From Methanogenium sp. (GTDB lineage Archaea > Halobacteriota > Methanomicrobia > Methanomicrobiales > Methanomicrobiaceae), in NCBI GenBank assembly GCA_030595665.1, contig JAUVCV010000002.1:1-64000 (forward strand): 64,000 nucleotides of DNA. The letters run 5' to 3'. The notes under the pieces are model-generated. The model ran no database searches. It worked only from the letters and a program-made list of their open reading frames with translations, and was not told the origin of the DNA. Both the position numbers and the translations under genes were made by a program. Positions 55,547 to 64,000 of this stretch are shown in pieces; the first letter of the stretch is position 1; every line of letters begins with the position of its first letter.

Positions 55547-56193
55547 AGGAGGAGCCCTCCGGAACGGGACTGCTTCGCCCGTTTTCTCCGGAAGATGTCT
55601 TCCCGTTCCATCTCTTCCAGATAGTCCTCAATGTAGGCGGCGGTGTCATACAGTGAGGGAATCAGGATGTTTGCCAAGGCATTGACCCGCCTCCGTGTCA
55701 CAACGATCTGGTCTGCCAGACGCACGAGAGATCCTTCCAGTTCCGCAAGGTGGAGGGTGGCCTTCACCGCCTGTTCGCACTGGTGGTATGCCACATCCAG
55801 ATGAGCGGACGGCAGGGCAAGCGGATACCCCGGCTCCCGGCAGTCACGGAAGGGTTCGGGCAGCGTAATCGCGGGCACTGGGGTGCCCATCACAGTGACG
55901 GTGCCCATATCAATCTCTTCAGCAGGGCTCGTCAGAGAGAGAGCTTCTTCCAGCCCGCGCTGGCCCATGAGCATTACGGCACGCTGCAGAGGTAGGTATG
56001 CCACAGCAAAGGCCGCCTCCGTCTCTCTGCGCAGACCGTCGCGGCTCTCCCGGAGGCGGAAGAACTCCATCACCATCGTATCCAGTTTCTCCTGCAGGAG
56101 TTCATGCCCCTTCTCTGCGACCACGATCCGTTTTTTGATCTTCAAAAGCTCAATCCGGGTGGGCCGGACACCCCGCATTTTCTGCCTGCTCAC
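55543..56193 (-). CDS. atpD: A-type ATP synthase subunit D
   Basis: The central-stalk rotor subunit. The 216-residue protein is a long two-helix coiled coil: [20 protein letters not shown] at the start and [32 protein letters not shown] at the end, both diagnostic, with a variable head between. The start GTG at 56193 overlaps the atpB stop (GTGA); an ATG at 56178 is the alternative. Confidence 0.94.
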   Translation of the reverse strand: MSRQKMRGVRPTRIELLKIKKRIVVAEKGHELLQEKLDTMVMEFFRLRESRDGLRRETEAAFAVAYLPLQRAVMLMGQRGLEEALSLTSPAEEIDMGTVTVMGTPVPAITLPEPFRDCREPGYPLALPSAHLDVAYHQCEQAVKATLHLAELEGSLVRLADQIVVTRRRVNALANILIPSLYDTAAYIEDYLEEMEREDIFRRKRAKQSRSGGLLL

Positions 56194-57578
56194 TCGCTCT
56201 CACCTCCACGATAGGTCTCTATCAGGTCGGTCGGGATACGGTTGAGTTCTTCCTCCGGGAAGAGGGAGAGGAGGTCCCATGCGGCATCAAGGCTCTCGGT
56301 AATGGTGCGCCCCCCGGCACGTCCCTGCCCAATGTATTCACGCTCGAACCGTGTGGCAAACGTAAGGTAGCGCCGGTCAGATTCACTGAGCCCCTCATCA
56401 CCGATGACGGTGACAAGGCTTTCCAGACGTCTCCCCTTTGCATAAGCGGCATACAACTGGTCCGAGACCGCCCCGTGATCTTTGCGGGTCTTGTTCTCTC
56501 CGATACCCCCGGCCATCAGGCGGGAGAGGGAGGGGAGCACGTCAATGGGTGGATAGATACCCCTGCGGTGGAGATCACGGGAGAGGACGATCTGCCCCTC
56601 GGTGATGTAGCCGGTCAGATCCGGCACCGGGTGGGTGATGTCGTCATCCGGCATGGAGATGATAGGCAGCTGGGTGATTGATCCGTCTCTGCCATAAATA
56701 CGCCCGGCCCGTTCAAAGATGGAGGCGAGGTCAGTATACATATATCCGGGATACCCCCGGCGGGCCGGCACCTCATCACGGGCGGCGGAGACCTCACGCA
56801 GTGCCTCACAGTAGGAGGTAATGTCCTGAAGGATGACAAGGACATGCATCCCGCGGTCAAAGGCGAGATATTCCGCGGTGGTCAGGGCAAGGCGGGGGGT
56901 GATAATACGCTCAATGGCGGGGTCATCGGCACGGTTGATGAAGAGCACCGCATGTTCCAGCGCACCGGTATCCCCGAACTCATCCAGAAAGAACTGTGCA
57001 TCTTCATTGGTTATTCCCATCGCGCCAAAGACGATGGCAAACTCCTCATGGTCTCTCAGGACACGGGCCTGCCGGGCGATCTGGGCGGCAAGCATGGAAT
57101 GTGGCAGTCCCGCACCGGAAAATATCGGCAGTTTCTGACCCCGCACAAGGGTGTTCATGCCGTCGATTGCCGATATGCCGGTCTCGATACAGTCTTCGGG
57201 GTAGGCACGGGCGGTCGGGTTGACCGCTGATCCGGCGATGTCCATCACCGTTCCGGGAATCACCGGCCCGCCGCCGTCAGTCGGTGCGCCGGACCCGTCG
57301 AATACCCTGCCGATGATATCGGGACTGACGACCATGCGCATTGGATATCCGGTAAACCTGACCGACGTGATCTCGGTGTCAAGTGCCTGTGTCCCGCCGA
57401 ACACCTGAACAATGGCGAGGTCAGAACGGCTCTCCAGCACCTCTCCCATACGTTTTTCGCCGTCGGGCAGGCGTATCTCCACCACCTCGCCGTATGTTGC
57501 ATCACCGACACCGGAGACCGCCATCAGGGGGCCTGCCACCCGGACGACCGAGGTGTACTCCCGTGCGGGCGAGGTCAT
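56190..57578 (-). CDS. atpB: A-type ATP synthase subunit B
   Basis: The non-catalytic nucleotide-binding subunit of A1, alternating with subunit A. The 462-residue protein has the beta-barrel start, a degenerate P-loop ([18 protein letters not shown] near residue 150) as expected for B, and [17 protein letters not shown] near residue 275. The length is normal. It overlaps atpA and atpD by four bases each. Confidence 0.97.
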   Translation of the reverse strand: MTSPAREYTSVVRVAGPLMAVSGVGDATYGEVVEIRLPDGEKRMGEVLESRSDLAIVQVFGGTQALDTEITSVRFTGYPMRMVVSPDIIGRVFDGSGAPTDGGGPVIPGTVMDIAGSAVNPTARAYPEDCIETGISAIDGMNTLVRGQKLPIFSGAGLPHSMLAAQIARQARVLRDHEEFAIVFGAMGITNEDAQFFLDEFGDTGALEHAVLFINRADDPAIERIITPRLALTTAEYLAFDRGMHVLVILQDITSYCEALREVSAARDEVPARRGYPGYMYTDLASIFERAGRIYGRDGSITQLPIISMPDDDITHPVPDLTGYITEGQIVLSRDLHRRGIYPPIDVLPSLSRLMAGGIGENKTRKDHGAVSDQLYAAYAKGRRLESLVTVIGDEGLSESDRRYLTFATRFEREYIGQGRAGGRTITESLDAAWDLLSLFPEEELNRIPTDLIETYRGGESE

Positions 57579-59338
57579 GTGCTCTCTCCGCCAGGGTTTT
57601 GGAATGCGTCTTTCATCCGGCGTTCGGTCTCCTCAAAATACTCCCGGAAGTCGGCATCCGGAATCGCACCGAGACGCAGCAGGCGTTTTGCTACCGACAG
57701 AGCTGCAATCACAGAGACTTGCATGCCACCTGCCACTGCCGCCTTCCCGTAACAGGCGTAATCGGTGATGAGCTGCATCATCATATACTGCTTATCGGGG
57801 GCGCAGAAGGTGTCCACCGGGTCAAAGGCATACTGGACCAGAAATGACTCCCGGATATACTCTGCGATATGCAGGGAGAGTTTGTCGTCCTCCGGCAGCA
57901 CGTCGGGCCCCACCAGCTGGACAATTTCCTCAAGCTCGCTCTCTTTCTGGAGAATGGCCATCATGCTTCTGCGCATCTCCCCCCATTGGTCCCCCACATG
58001 CTCGTTCCACCATCTTTCCACAGCGTCCGGATAGAGGGAGTAGGACGTGAGCCAGTTGACCGCGGGAAAGTGGCGTTCATGGGCAAGGTCTGCATCCAGT
58101 GCCCAGAATACACGGACGACCCGGAGCGTGTTCTGGGTGACCGGTTCGGAGAAATCCCCGCCCGGCGGTGAGACGGCACCGATGACCGAGACTGATCCCG
58201 CCTTCCCGGACGGACCCAGCACCCGGACATGGCCTGCCCGTTCATAGAAGCAGGCCAGCCGGGAGGCGAGATAAGCCGGATATCCGTGCTCGCCCGGCAT
58301 CTCCTCCAGACGCCCGGAGATCTCCCGCATCGCCTCTGCCCAGCGGGAGGTGGAGTCAGCCATCAGGGCCACATCATAGCCCATGTCACGGTAGTATTCA
58401 GCAATGGTGATGCCAGTATACACCGAGGCCTCCCGTGCGGCCACCGGCATATTCGAGGTGTTGCCAATAAGGACGGTTCTTTCCATCAGGGGCTCGCCGC
58501 TCTTCGGGTCGGTAAGGGCAGGGAACTGGCGCAACACATCTGCGAGTTCATTGCCCCGCTCCCCGCAGCCCACATAAACGATGATGTCCGCATCCGACCA
58601 CTTCGCCAGTTGGTGCTGGACCACGGTCTTTCCGGCCCCGAACGGTCCGGGCACCGCCGCCGTCCCGCCTTTGACGATAGGGAAAAAGGAGTCGATGACC
58701 CGCTGACCGGTTATAAGCGGGGCACCGGGTTTCAGCTTCTCTGCAACCGGTCGGGTAACCCGCACCGGCCAGCGGCGGAGCATGGTAACAGGTAATTCTT
58801 TTCCGTCAGTGCTGAGAATAGTCGCAATCTCTTCTGTTACCGTATACTCACCGGCACCTGCCACAGAGGCAATGGTCCCCTCCATGCCATGCGGGATGAG
58901 GACAGAATGCGTAAACCTGCCCTCCTGCACGGTCCCGATAACGGTGCCGGGTGTTGCCGCGGCACCCGGTGCTGCTTCCGGGGTAAATATATACGTGCGC
59001 TTCCTGTCAAGAGCAGGGAATGAGGCGCCACGGACGATGAATACACCCATCTCCTCACGGATCACCTGAAGCGGGCGCTGTATACCATCATAGACCATAC
59101 CCAGAAGACCCGGGCCCAGTTCAACAGAGAGCGGCGCACCGGTTCGCTCCACCGGTTCGCCCGGGGCAAGTCCGGTGGTATCCTCATACACCTGAATCGT
59201 CGCCACATCCTCGGAGAGGCCGATGACCTCACCGATCAGGGCACCCCCCCCCACATGGACCACTTCATACATGAGCGCACCCCGCATACGGTCCGCCTCC
59301 ACCACCGGGCCGGCGATACGGATGATGCGGCCGGTCAT
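57575..59338 (-). CDS. atpA: A-type ATP synthase subunit A
   Basis: The catalytic subunit. The 587-residue protein has the Walker A loop [15 protein letters not shown] near residue 231, the catalytic glutamate region [11 protein letters not shown], the A-type non-homologous bulge (residues ~110-190) and [28 protein letters not shown], hallmarks of A/V-type enzymes. The P-loop reads GPFGAGKT, where GAFGSGKT is usual. It overlaps atpF and atpB by four bases each. Confidence 0.97.
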   Translation of the reverse strand: MTGRIIRIAGPVVEADRMRGALMYEVVHVGGGALIGEVIGLSEDVATIQVYEDTTGLAPGEPVERTGAPLSVELGPGLLGMVYDGIQRPLQVIREEMGVFIVRGASFPALDRKRTYIFTPEAAPGAAATPGTVIGTVQEGRFTHSVLIPHGMEGTIASVAGAGEYTVTEEIATILSTDGKELPVTMLRRWPVRVTRPVAEKLKPGAPLITGQRVIDSFFPIVKGGTAAVPGPFGAGKTVVQHQLAKWSDADIIVYVGCGERGNELADVLRQFPALTDPKSGEPLMERTVLIGNTSNMPVAAREASVYTGITIAEYYRDMGYDVALMADSTSRWAEAMREISGRLEEMPGEHGYPAYLASRLACFYERAGHVRVLGPSGKAGSVSVIGAVSPPGGDFSEPVTQNTLRVVRVFWALDADLAHERHFPAVNWLTSYSLYPDAVERWWNEHVGDQWGEMRRSMMAILQKESELEEIVQLVGPDVLPEDDKLSLHIAEYIRESFLVQYAFDPVDTFCAPDKQYMMMQLITDYACYGKAAVAGGMQVSVIAALSVAKRLLRLGAIPDADFREYFEETERRMKDAFQNPGGEST

Positions 59339-59646
59339 GGGCCCGCCCCCGGCATATTCCTGCCCGCGACCTTTCTGACCGCGGCAGATACAGCATCCTC
59401 GCCGTGGACCGGGCCTGCCAGTCCGGGAATGCTGATGACAACCGGATACGCCCCCTTCGAGGAAGGGATCGGGATCTCTTTCAGATATTGGTCCAGCACA
59501 CAGACGACACCGGTGTCCGGGCGCTTTAGCATCTCTTCGAGGGCACGGCGTGCCTCCTCTGCATCACGGCAGGGAATGGTATCGGCGATACCTCCTGCCC
59601 TGCAGGCGGCCACCATCATCCAGTCACCGATGGCAATGATCTTCAT
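59335..59646 (-). CDS. atpF: A-type ATP synthase subunit F
   Basis: A 103-residue small central-stalk subunit with the Rossmann-like start MKIIAIGDWMMVAACRAGGI, a typical EEARRALEEMLKRPDTGVVCVL middle, and a C-terminal helix segment. It overlaps atpC and atpA by four bases each. Confidence 0.93.
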   Translation of the reverse strand: MKIIAIGDWMMVAACRAGGIADTIPCRDAEEARRALEEMLKRPDTGVVCVLDQYLKEIPIPSSKGAYPVVISIPGLAGPVHGEDAVSAAVRKVAGRNMPGAGP

Positions 59647-60833
59647 TCGTTTATCTCCTCCAGCACGAGTAGTCGTGCAATCTCTTCCGGCGGCAGAGAG
59701 GCAGCGACCCCTCCGACGATCACCTGCATATTCTGCACCTCATATCCGAGTGCGACCATATACCGGAGCAGGGGGCCACTCTCCAGATGATACTGGTTTG
59801 AGACCGCACGCACTGAGTCAAGCATGCACTGGTCGAGGGCGGCCTCTAAAACAGGGATATCCTCATCTTTGACTGCCTCAGGATAACGGGAGAGATATGG
59901 TTCATACCATGTCCCCGCCAGTGCCAGTATGAGGTCCGGCAGGGAACCGGCCCGTCTTGCATGCTCCAATCGGTCGCCGGTGAGTTCAAACCCCCCCTCC
60001 GGGATGAGGTGACGGCCAGTCTCCTCCCGTTCCACACCCAGTGAGAGGGCACGAAGTAATGCCCGGATGTTTGCCTGATCGATCATCCGGCCCGCGGTCT
60101 CGGTGACCGGCGGTGAGAGGGAGATGTCCACACTCCTGGCCGCAAGAGAGAGACGCTCCAGCAGGGCCGTCTGCACCCGTGCAGAGAAACGGGCCGGGTC
60201 ACCTGCCGCCGTACGGTATGCGGCGGCAAGCACCAGCCCAAAGGGTGTCTGGGCAAACCGGTTGAGGGCATCCTCAGGTCCTGCGGCATGGGCGGCCTTG
60301 CGCACCAGCTCCGGTGTTAACGGTCCGGCAGAAGAGATCCGCTGCTCAAGGTCTGCGGGAGATATATTCCTCGCCCGGCCCATGATGATCCCGGCGGCCT
60401 CCCGTGCGACAAGCATCTCCCCGTATGTTGCAAAGAAGTGGCGCACACTATCCGGCACATTCTCACTGAGGCTCATCACCTTTCCGTAATAGTACCCGCG
60501 GATGGCCCGTTCTGCGATGTCGATGTCCATCTCTCCTGCTGCCGGGAAGGGGTGGCCGGCGGCCCGGAAGCGGTCAAAGAGGTCGTGCAGGGTATGTGCC
60601 TCACGCACGACTGCCGCCGTCACCGGGTCCACCATCGGATTGCCTATCGCCCGCACCCGTGCATCCGGCCGGGCGAAGACGGCAATATTCAGAATGATAC
60701 GGAAGTATCCGGCCGATGCCGCGAGCATCAGACTGATGAGGATCACAATGGCAATGGCCGCAACGAGGAGTGCGGTTGCACTGTCCCCGGAGAGCAGACC
60801 GGAGAAGAGGGATGAGAGGGAGAGGTCAGTCAT
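59643..60833 (-). CDS. atpC: A-type ATP synthase subunit C with N-terminal membrane segment
   Basis: Subunit C (V-type d) links the central stalk to the proteolipid ring. The 396-residue protein has the family's repeated helical three-fold (residues ~55-390), with ARPDARVRAIGNPM as its usual start. Before that lie ~50 residues with one strong membrane helix (ALLVAAIAIVILISLMLAAS), which most archaeal homologues lack. ATG 60833, with GGTG four bases upstream, is preferred; a TTG at 60842 is possible. It overlaps atpE by eight bases. Confidence 0.9.
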   Translation of the reverse strand: MTDLSLSSLFSGLLSGDSATALLVAAIAIVILISLMLAASAGYFRIILNIAVFARPDARVRAIGNPMVDPVTAAVVREAHTLHDLFDRFRAAGHPFPAAGEMDIDIAERAIRGYYYGKVMSLSENVPDSVRHFFATYGEMLVAREAAGIIMGRARNISPADLEQRISSAGPLTPELVRKAAHAAGPEDALNRFAQTPFGLVLAAAYRTAAGDPARFSARVQTALLERLSLAARSVDISLSPPVTETAGRMIDQANIRALLRALSLGVEREETGRHLIPEGGFELTGDRLEHARRAGSLPDLILALAGTWYEPYLSRYPEAVKDEDIPVLEAALDQCMLDSVRAVSNQYHLESGPLLRYMVALGYEVQNMQVIVGGVAASLPPEEIARLLVLEEINE

Positions 60834-61422
60834 GGCCACCAAAGAGTATCTGCGCTGTTTTTCGGGTCAAACACTCCCGCATTCGTTCGCATCTGGCGGA
60901 GAACCGCTGGTCGCACCGGTGCATTCCACAGGTGATGACAATGCCGCCCCCGCTGCGGTCGGTCGTTGTTTCACGCAGCAGGGCAGCGCTGACATCCGGG
61001 AATGCCGCAAGTGCCGCTTCTGCGGCATCCTGATCCTCCTCCCGGAAGAGCACCTCGTGCGTTCCCGGCCCGATGACCTCCCGGCCTTCTGCGATCAGGT
61101 CACGCAGCACATCGGGATAGATTGGCAGGCAGGGCAGGAGAGAGAGGTGCTCTTTGGCCCCGGCAAAGCATCGGGCGATCCCCTCCTCCCGTGTTTTCCG
61201 CACATTGCCCCGTGCAGCAAGCCGTGCCCGTGCGACAATCCTCCTCTGCCGGGCCACTGCCTCCCGCCTGCCGTCCGTGGTGATGACAGTATAGGTTGCC
61301 TCTGCTGCCGCCTCCCCCTCGCGCTGGATACGGGCGGCCTCGTCTGCTGCCGCCTGCCGTATCCGGGCGGCTTCTGCGGCGGCATCCGCATCCATTCGTG
61401 CAATGATCTCCTCCACGCCCAT
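60826..61422 (-). CDS. atpE: A-type ATP synthase subunit E
   Basis: The peripheral-stalk subunit. The 198-residue protein has a long N-terminal Ala/Glu/Arg-rich helix (residues ~1-70) that pairs with subunit H, and a globular C-terminal head (DRSGGGIVITCGMHRCDQRFSARCERMRE). It starts on the base after the atpK stop. Confidence 0.9.
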   Translation of the reverse strand: MGVEEIIARMDADAAAEAARIRQAAADEAARIQREGEAAAEATYTVITTDGRREAVARQRRIVARARLAARGNVRKTREEGIARCFAGAKEHLSLLPCLPIYPDVLRDLIAEGREVIGPGTHEVLFREEDQDAAEAALAAFPDVSAALLRETTTDRSGGGIVITCGMHRCDQRFSARCERMRECLTRKTAQILFGGHD

Positions 61423-62871
61423 TCACGCACCCCCGAAGAGCCCGATGCCGAACATGATCAACACGGCGATGAGGAGGCCGAATATCGCAAAGGTCTCTGC
61501 CATTACGGCAAAGACGAGGCTTGCTCCCATCGCCTCACGCCGCTGTGCAGTGGCGCCGATTCCGGAGGCGGCGGTCATGCCCTGACCGATGGCAGAGAGG
61601 CCCGCAAGGCCGACGGCAAACCCGGCACCGATGGCAGCCAGACCCGCTGCAGCCGTTGCCGTGACATCACGGGTGATCATGCCGGTGAAGGCCATAATCA
61701 GGATGGCAACCAGGAGGCCGTATATCGCCTGCGTCTCCGGGATGACGGTGAAGACCAACCCTTTCCCAAACATCTCCTCGTTTTCAGCGGTGGCGGCAAT
61801 GCCTGCGGATGCCGCGATGCCCTGGCCGATGGCGGAAATACCCGCAAAGCCCACAGCAAACCCGCAGGCAATGGCGCCAAACCCGGCGGCAAGGGTGGCG
61901 GTGACATCATGGGTGATCATGCCGGTGAAGACCATGATCAGGATGGCAACCAAGAGGCCGTATATCGCCTGCGTCTCCGGTATCACCGAGAAGACGAGAT
62001 TCTTGCCAAAGCTTTCTTCATGCTCGGCGGTCGTCGCGGTGCCCGCCGCAGCGGCAATGCCCTGACCGACGGCAGATATGCCGGCAAGCCCGACGGCAAA
62101 CCCACATCCGATGGCGGCAAAGCCGATGGCAAGATTTCGGGTCGGTTCTCCGGCAATCATGCCAGTGAAGGCCATGATAAGGATGGCAACGAGGAGGCCG
62201 TATATCGCCTGCGTCTCCGGTATCACGGAGAAGACCAGACTCTTGCCGAAGCTCTCTTCATGCTCGGCAGAGGCGGCAGACCCCGCCGCAGCGGCGATGC
62301 CCTGACCGATGGCAGAGAGTCCGGCGATGCCCACTGCAAGACCGCATCCGATGGCGGCAAGGCCGGTCGCTTCGGTCGCCGCCGCATCTCCGGTCAAAAG
62401 TCCACTGAAGGCCATGATGAGAATGGCAACCAGGAGGCCGTATATCGCCTGCGTCTCCGGGATGACGGCAAAAATCAGGCTCCTGCCCATTGCAGAGTCG
62501 TGCTCGGCGGTGGCGGCAATGCCTGCGGATGCCGCAATGCCCTGCCCAATCGCCGAAAAGCCGGAGATGCCGGTCGCAAGGCCCGCACCAACTGCGGCAA
62601 GGCCGAGGGGAAGGGGCACAGCCCCGCCCCCGCCGCCGATGACACCGGTTGAAAGAAGAATGAGAACCGCGACAAGGAGACCGTACATGCCCTGGGTCTG
62701 AGGCACGGCCTGGAAGACCAGTGCCCGCCCAAACTTCTCCGGCCGGACCGCGATGACACCCGCACCGGTGGCACCGGCGATGCCGACACCGATGCCTGAG
62801 CCAATGGCGGAGAGACCGACGGCAAGACCGGCTCCGGTCACGGCAAGAATGGTGCCTGCATCAACGACCAT
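61423..62871 (-). CDS. atpK: A-type ATP synthase proteolipid, six fused hairpins
   Basis: The rotor-ring c/K subunit, here 482 residues with six tandem ~80-residue hairpins (12 helices). Hairpins 2-5 have VIPETQAIYGLLVAILIM in helix 2 and SAIGQGI (SAVGQGI in one) in helix 1. Hairpin 6 reads AVMAETFAIFG and keeps both E and Q. Hairpin 1 reads AVPQTQGMYG and SAIGSGI, so it lacks both the glutamate and the helix-1 glutamine. The ring would thus have fewer ion sites than hairpins. ATG 62871 (MVVDAGTILAV) is the start. It overlaps atpI by 11 bases. Confidence 0.95.
   Translation of the reverse strand: MVVDAGTILAVTGAGLAVGLSAIGSGIGVGIAGATGAGVIAVRPEKFGRALVFQAVPQTQGMYGLLVAVLILLSTGVIGGGGGAVPLPLGLAAVGAGLATGISGFSAIGQGIAASAGIAATAEHDSAMGRSLIFAVIPETQAIYGLLVAILIMAFSGLLTGDAAATEATGLAAIGCGLAVGIAGLSAIGQGIAAAAGSAASAEHEESFGKSLVFSVIPETQAIYGLLVAILIMAFTGMIAGEPTRNLAIGFAAIGCGFAVGLAGISAVGQGIAAAAGTATTAEHEESFGKNLVFSVIPETQAIYGLLVAILIMVFTGMITHDVTATLAAGFGAIACGFAVGFAGISAIGQGIAASAGIAATAENEEMFGKGLVFTVIPETQAIYGLLVAILIMAFTGMITRDVTATAAAGLAAIGAGFAVGLAGLSAIGQGMTAASGIGATAQRREAMGASLVFAVMAETFAIFGLLIAVLIMFGIGLFGGA
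61701..62700. repeat. 240-bp internal repeats of atpK
   Basis: The block GGATGGCAAC and the ~45 bases after it recur at exactly 240-base spacing (61701, 61941, 62181, 62421), nearly identical, with a more diverged copy near 62661. Each period is 80 codons, one hairpin. Near-identity at DNA level in the helix-2 coding part points to recent amplification or gene conversion. Confidence 0.9.
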
Positions 62872-64000
62872 CGCATTCCTCCTGCGGCATCGTATGTGTC
62901 CGCTGTGCTGCAAAGGGGGAAAACGCTCTCCCGCCTGCGTCAAAGAACCGCCCGAAAAACTCTACATACTGGAGGCGGAGTGCATGGATGAATCCCCCAA
63001 GGCACTGGAGGACCAGGTTTGCCGCATGCCCGGCAACAGCAAAGAGAATGCCAACGATAAAAAAGACCGGGCCGATTCCCATAATCATCCCCGAGAGGAT
63101 GTTGATCATCATTGCAATGCCGCCCGTGGCAAGGGCAAGTGCAAGGATACGGGTATAGCTGAGCCAGTCCCCGAGGTAGCCGGTGAGAGAGAAAAAACCG
63201 AGCGGACCGTTATCTTTCAGGATACCAATGATAGCAACCACACCACCGACCCAGGCAAGTGTGGTGACAAAGGATGAGAATGTGGCCCACCCAAAGAACG
63301 AGAGAATGAGAACTGCTGCACAGGGCTGAAGCAGAAACCAGGTGCATTCAGAATTGAGCATTTGTCGGCGTTCACCACACCGGAGATGTTCTGATGCAGC
63401 AATCGCAAAACCGAGGTTGAGGTGGGCGATGCCGATGGCAAGTGCCAAAAGGAGGAGTGAGAGGGGATCATTCAGGGGTTCGATGACCGTAAACGGCAGG
63501 GTGATGCCGAAGAAGGCGGGCAGATTGCCAAAGAAACTCCCCATGAGAAGGCCAAATACCGTGCCCGCAACACCACAGGCACAGAGGACGATTGCAAGGT
63601 CACGAGTGGTTCCCTGCGAATGCCCCACCCCGCGGAGGAGGAACGCTGCAATGAGAAAGAGAAGGATGCCATACCCGGCATCGCCGAGCATAAGGCCGAA
63701 GGTGAGGACGAGTACCGGTGCAAGAAAGAGTGTGGGGTCAATTTTGCCATATGCGGGCATCCCGAACATGGCGGTGAGAAACCCGTACGGCGCCAGCCAG
63801 CGGGGATGATCAAAGGCCGACGGCACTGCACCTGTTGCAGGTTCTGTGGTGCAGAAGGAAAGACAGCCGGTCGAACGGTCGCAAAGTGCCCGTATCCGTG
63901 GCAAATCACGTGTTTTGACCCATCCCTGCATGACCATGAGAGAACCGGCCTTTCCAAACAGAGGGGCGGCATCCTCACGATCCCGCATGATGGCCAGCTC
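62861..64000 (-). CDS. atpI: A-type ATP synthase subunit I, 5' end outside the window
   Basis: The membrane stator subunit (V-type a) whose conserved arginine drives ions across the ring. The visible ~380 residues cover the end of the cytoplasmic domain and the whole membrane domain, with FGLMLGDAGYGILLFLIA, GSFFGNLPAFFG and the arginine-bearing SYTRILALALATGGI. The frame is open to the right edge (ELAI precedes MRDRED), so the N-terminal ~250 residues lie outside. It is the first visible gene of the leftward operon. Confidence 0.95.
   Translation of the reverse strand, partial: ELAIMRDREDAAPLFGKAGSLMVMQGWVKTRDLPRIRALCDRSTGCLSFCTTEPATGAVPSAFDHPRWLAPYGFLTAMFGMPAYGKIDPTLFLAPVLVLTFGLMLGDAGYGILLFLIAAFLLRGVGHSQGTTRDLAIVLCACGVAGTVFGLLMGSFFGNLPAFFGITLPFTVIEPLNDPLSLLLLALAIGIAHLNLGFAIAASEHLRCGERRQMLNSECTWFLLQPCAAVLILSFFGWATFSSFVTTLAWVGGVVAIIGILKDNGPLGFFSLTGYLGDWLSYTRILALALATGGIAMMINILSGMIMGIGPVFFIVGILFAVAGHAANLVLQCLGGFIHALRLQYVEFFGRFFDAGGRAFSPFAAQRTHTMPQEECDGR

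Noticed and set aside
60502-62652. 716-codon open frame on the + strand opposite atpC, atpE and atpK
   Set aside because: It is antisense to three clear ATP synthase genes. Its repeats mirror the atpK 240-bp repeats, its composition is biased (Gly/Asp/His/Arg), and there is no independent motif or ribosome site.
61423-62871. Regular 240-bp repeats as a CRISPR-like array or satellite
   Set aside because: The repeats are in frame with a single long proteolipid gene and each encodes one hairpin.

Overview
This window reads as chromosomal DNA of a methanogenic euryarchaeon, most probably of the order Methanomicrobiales. The evidence is methanofuran biosynthesis genes (mfnB, mfnD, mfnF), the Sep-tRNA to Cys-tRNA enzyme pscS, DNA topoisomerase VI, an archaeal proteasome alpha subunit, prefoldin, KEOPS Pcc1, both RNase P protein subunits Rnp2 and Rnp3, archaeal lipid synthesis (a UbiA-family digeranylgeranylglyceryl phosphate synthase), a heterodisulfide reductase A homologue and an A1Ao-type ATP synthase. 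The order-level assignment is an inference from gene content and style, not a database match.

Layout. 1-511 is a gene-free, degenerate ~180-bp tandem duplication. 512-6283 holds nusA-hisE, a DUF432-mscS pair, an ArsR regulator overlapping an Hsp20-like gene, and mfnB-guaB. 6446-14657 holds tmk, valS, a DUF92 membrane protein, a ~900-bp gene-free gap, a DUF4013-like membrane protein, a free-standing pyruvate-kinase C-terminal domain and a YchF-type GTPase. 14909-22608 holds lineage-restricted hypotheticals, a decayed MATE transporter tail, larB overlapping nadM, hisS and top6B-top6A. 22964-33659 holds a hypothetical-DUF2150 pair, thiI, pscS preceded by a 59-codon SepCysE-like gene, a transposase-like zinc-ribbon ORF next to a (GAA)9 tract, mfnD-mfnF, surE, a HEAT-repeat/membrane pair and a large surface protein. 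34076-34278 carries tRNA-Asp and an intron-containing tRNA-Tyr, followed by a leuA/cimA-type synthase.

35975-40712 is the archaeal information-processing superoperon read leftwards: L15e, rnp3, rnp2, psmA, SBDS, L37Ae, rpoP, Brix, pcc1, pfdB. The exosome genes rrp4, rrp41 and rrp42, which usually lie between SBDS and L37Ae, are absent. 40837-55129 holds moaC, nnr, a recJ-PUA-NAC-trmI run, pyrBI, coaD, a gamma carbonic anhydrase overlapping an HdrA-like gene, mtnA-DUF116, a bactofilin-like gene, the lipid prenyltransferase, tRNA-Arg(CCT), trm1 and a DRG-type GTPase.

55238 to the right edge is the A1Ao ATP synthase operon, read leftwards: atpI (cut by the edge), atpK, atpE, atpC, atpF, atpA, atpB, atpD and a coupled 33-codon membrane peptide. 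Its proteolipid AtpK is a fusion of six hairpins. Five keep the ion-binding glutamate, while hairpin 1 has glutamine there and also lacks the helix-1 glutamine. This is the most striking observation. The next best are the coupled mini-SepCysE gene, the exosome-less superoperon and the larB-nadM overlap. Most genes are housekeeping, tightly packed and often coupled by 4-bp stop/start overlaps. I see no CRISPR array, rRNA operon or intact mobile element.
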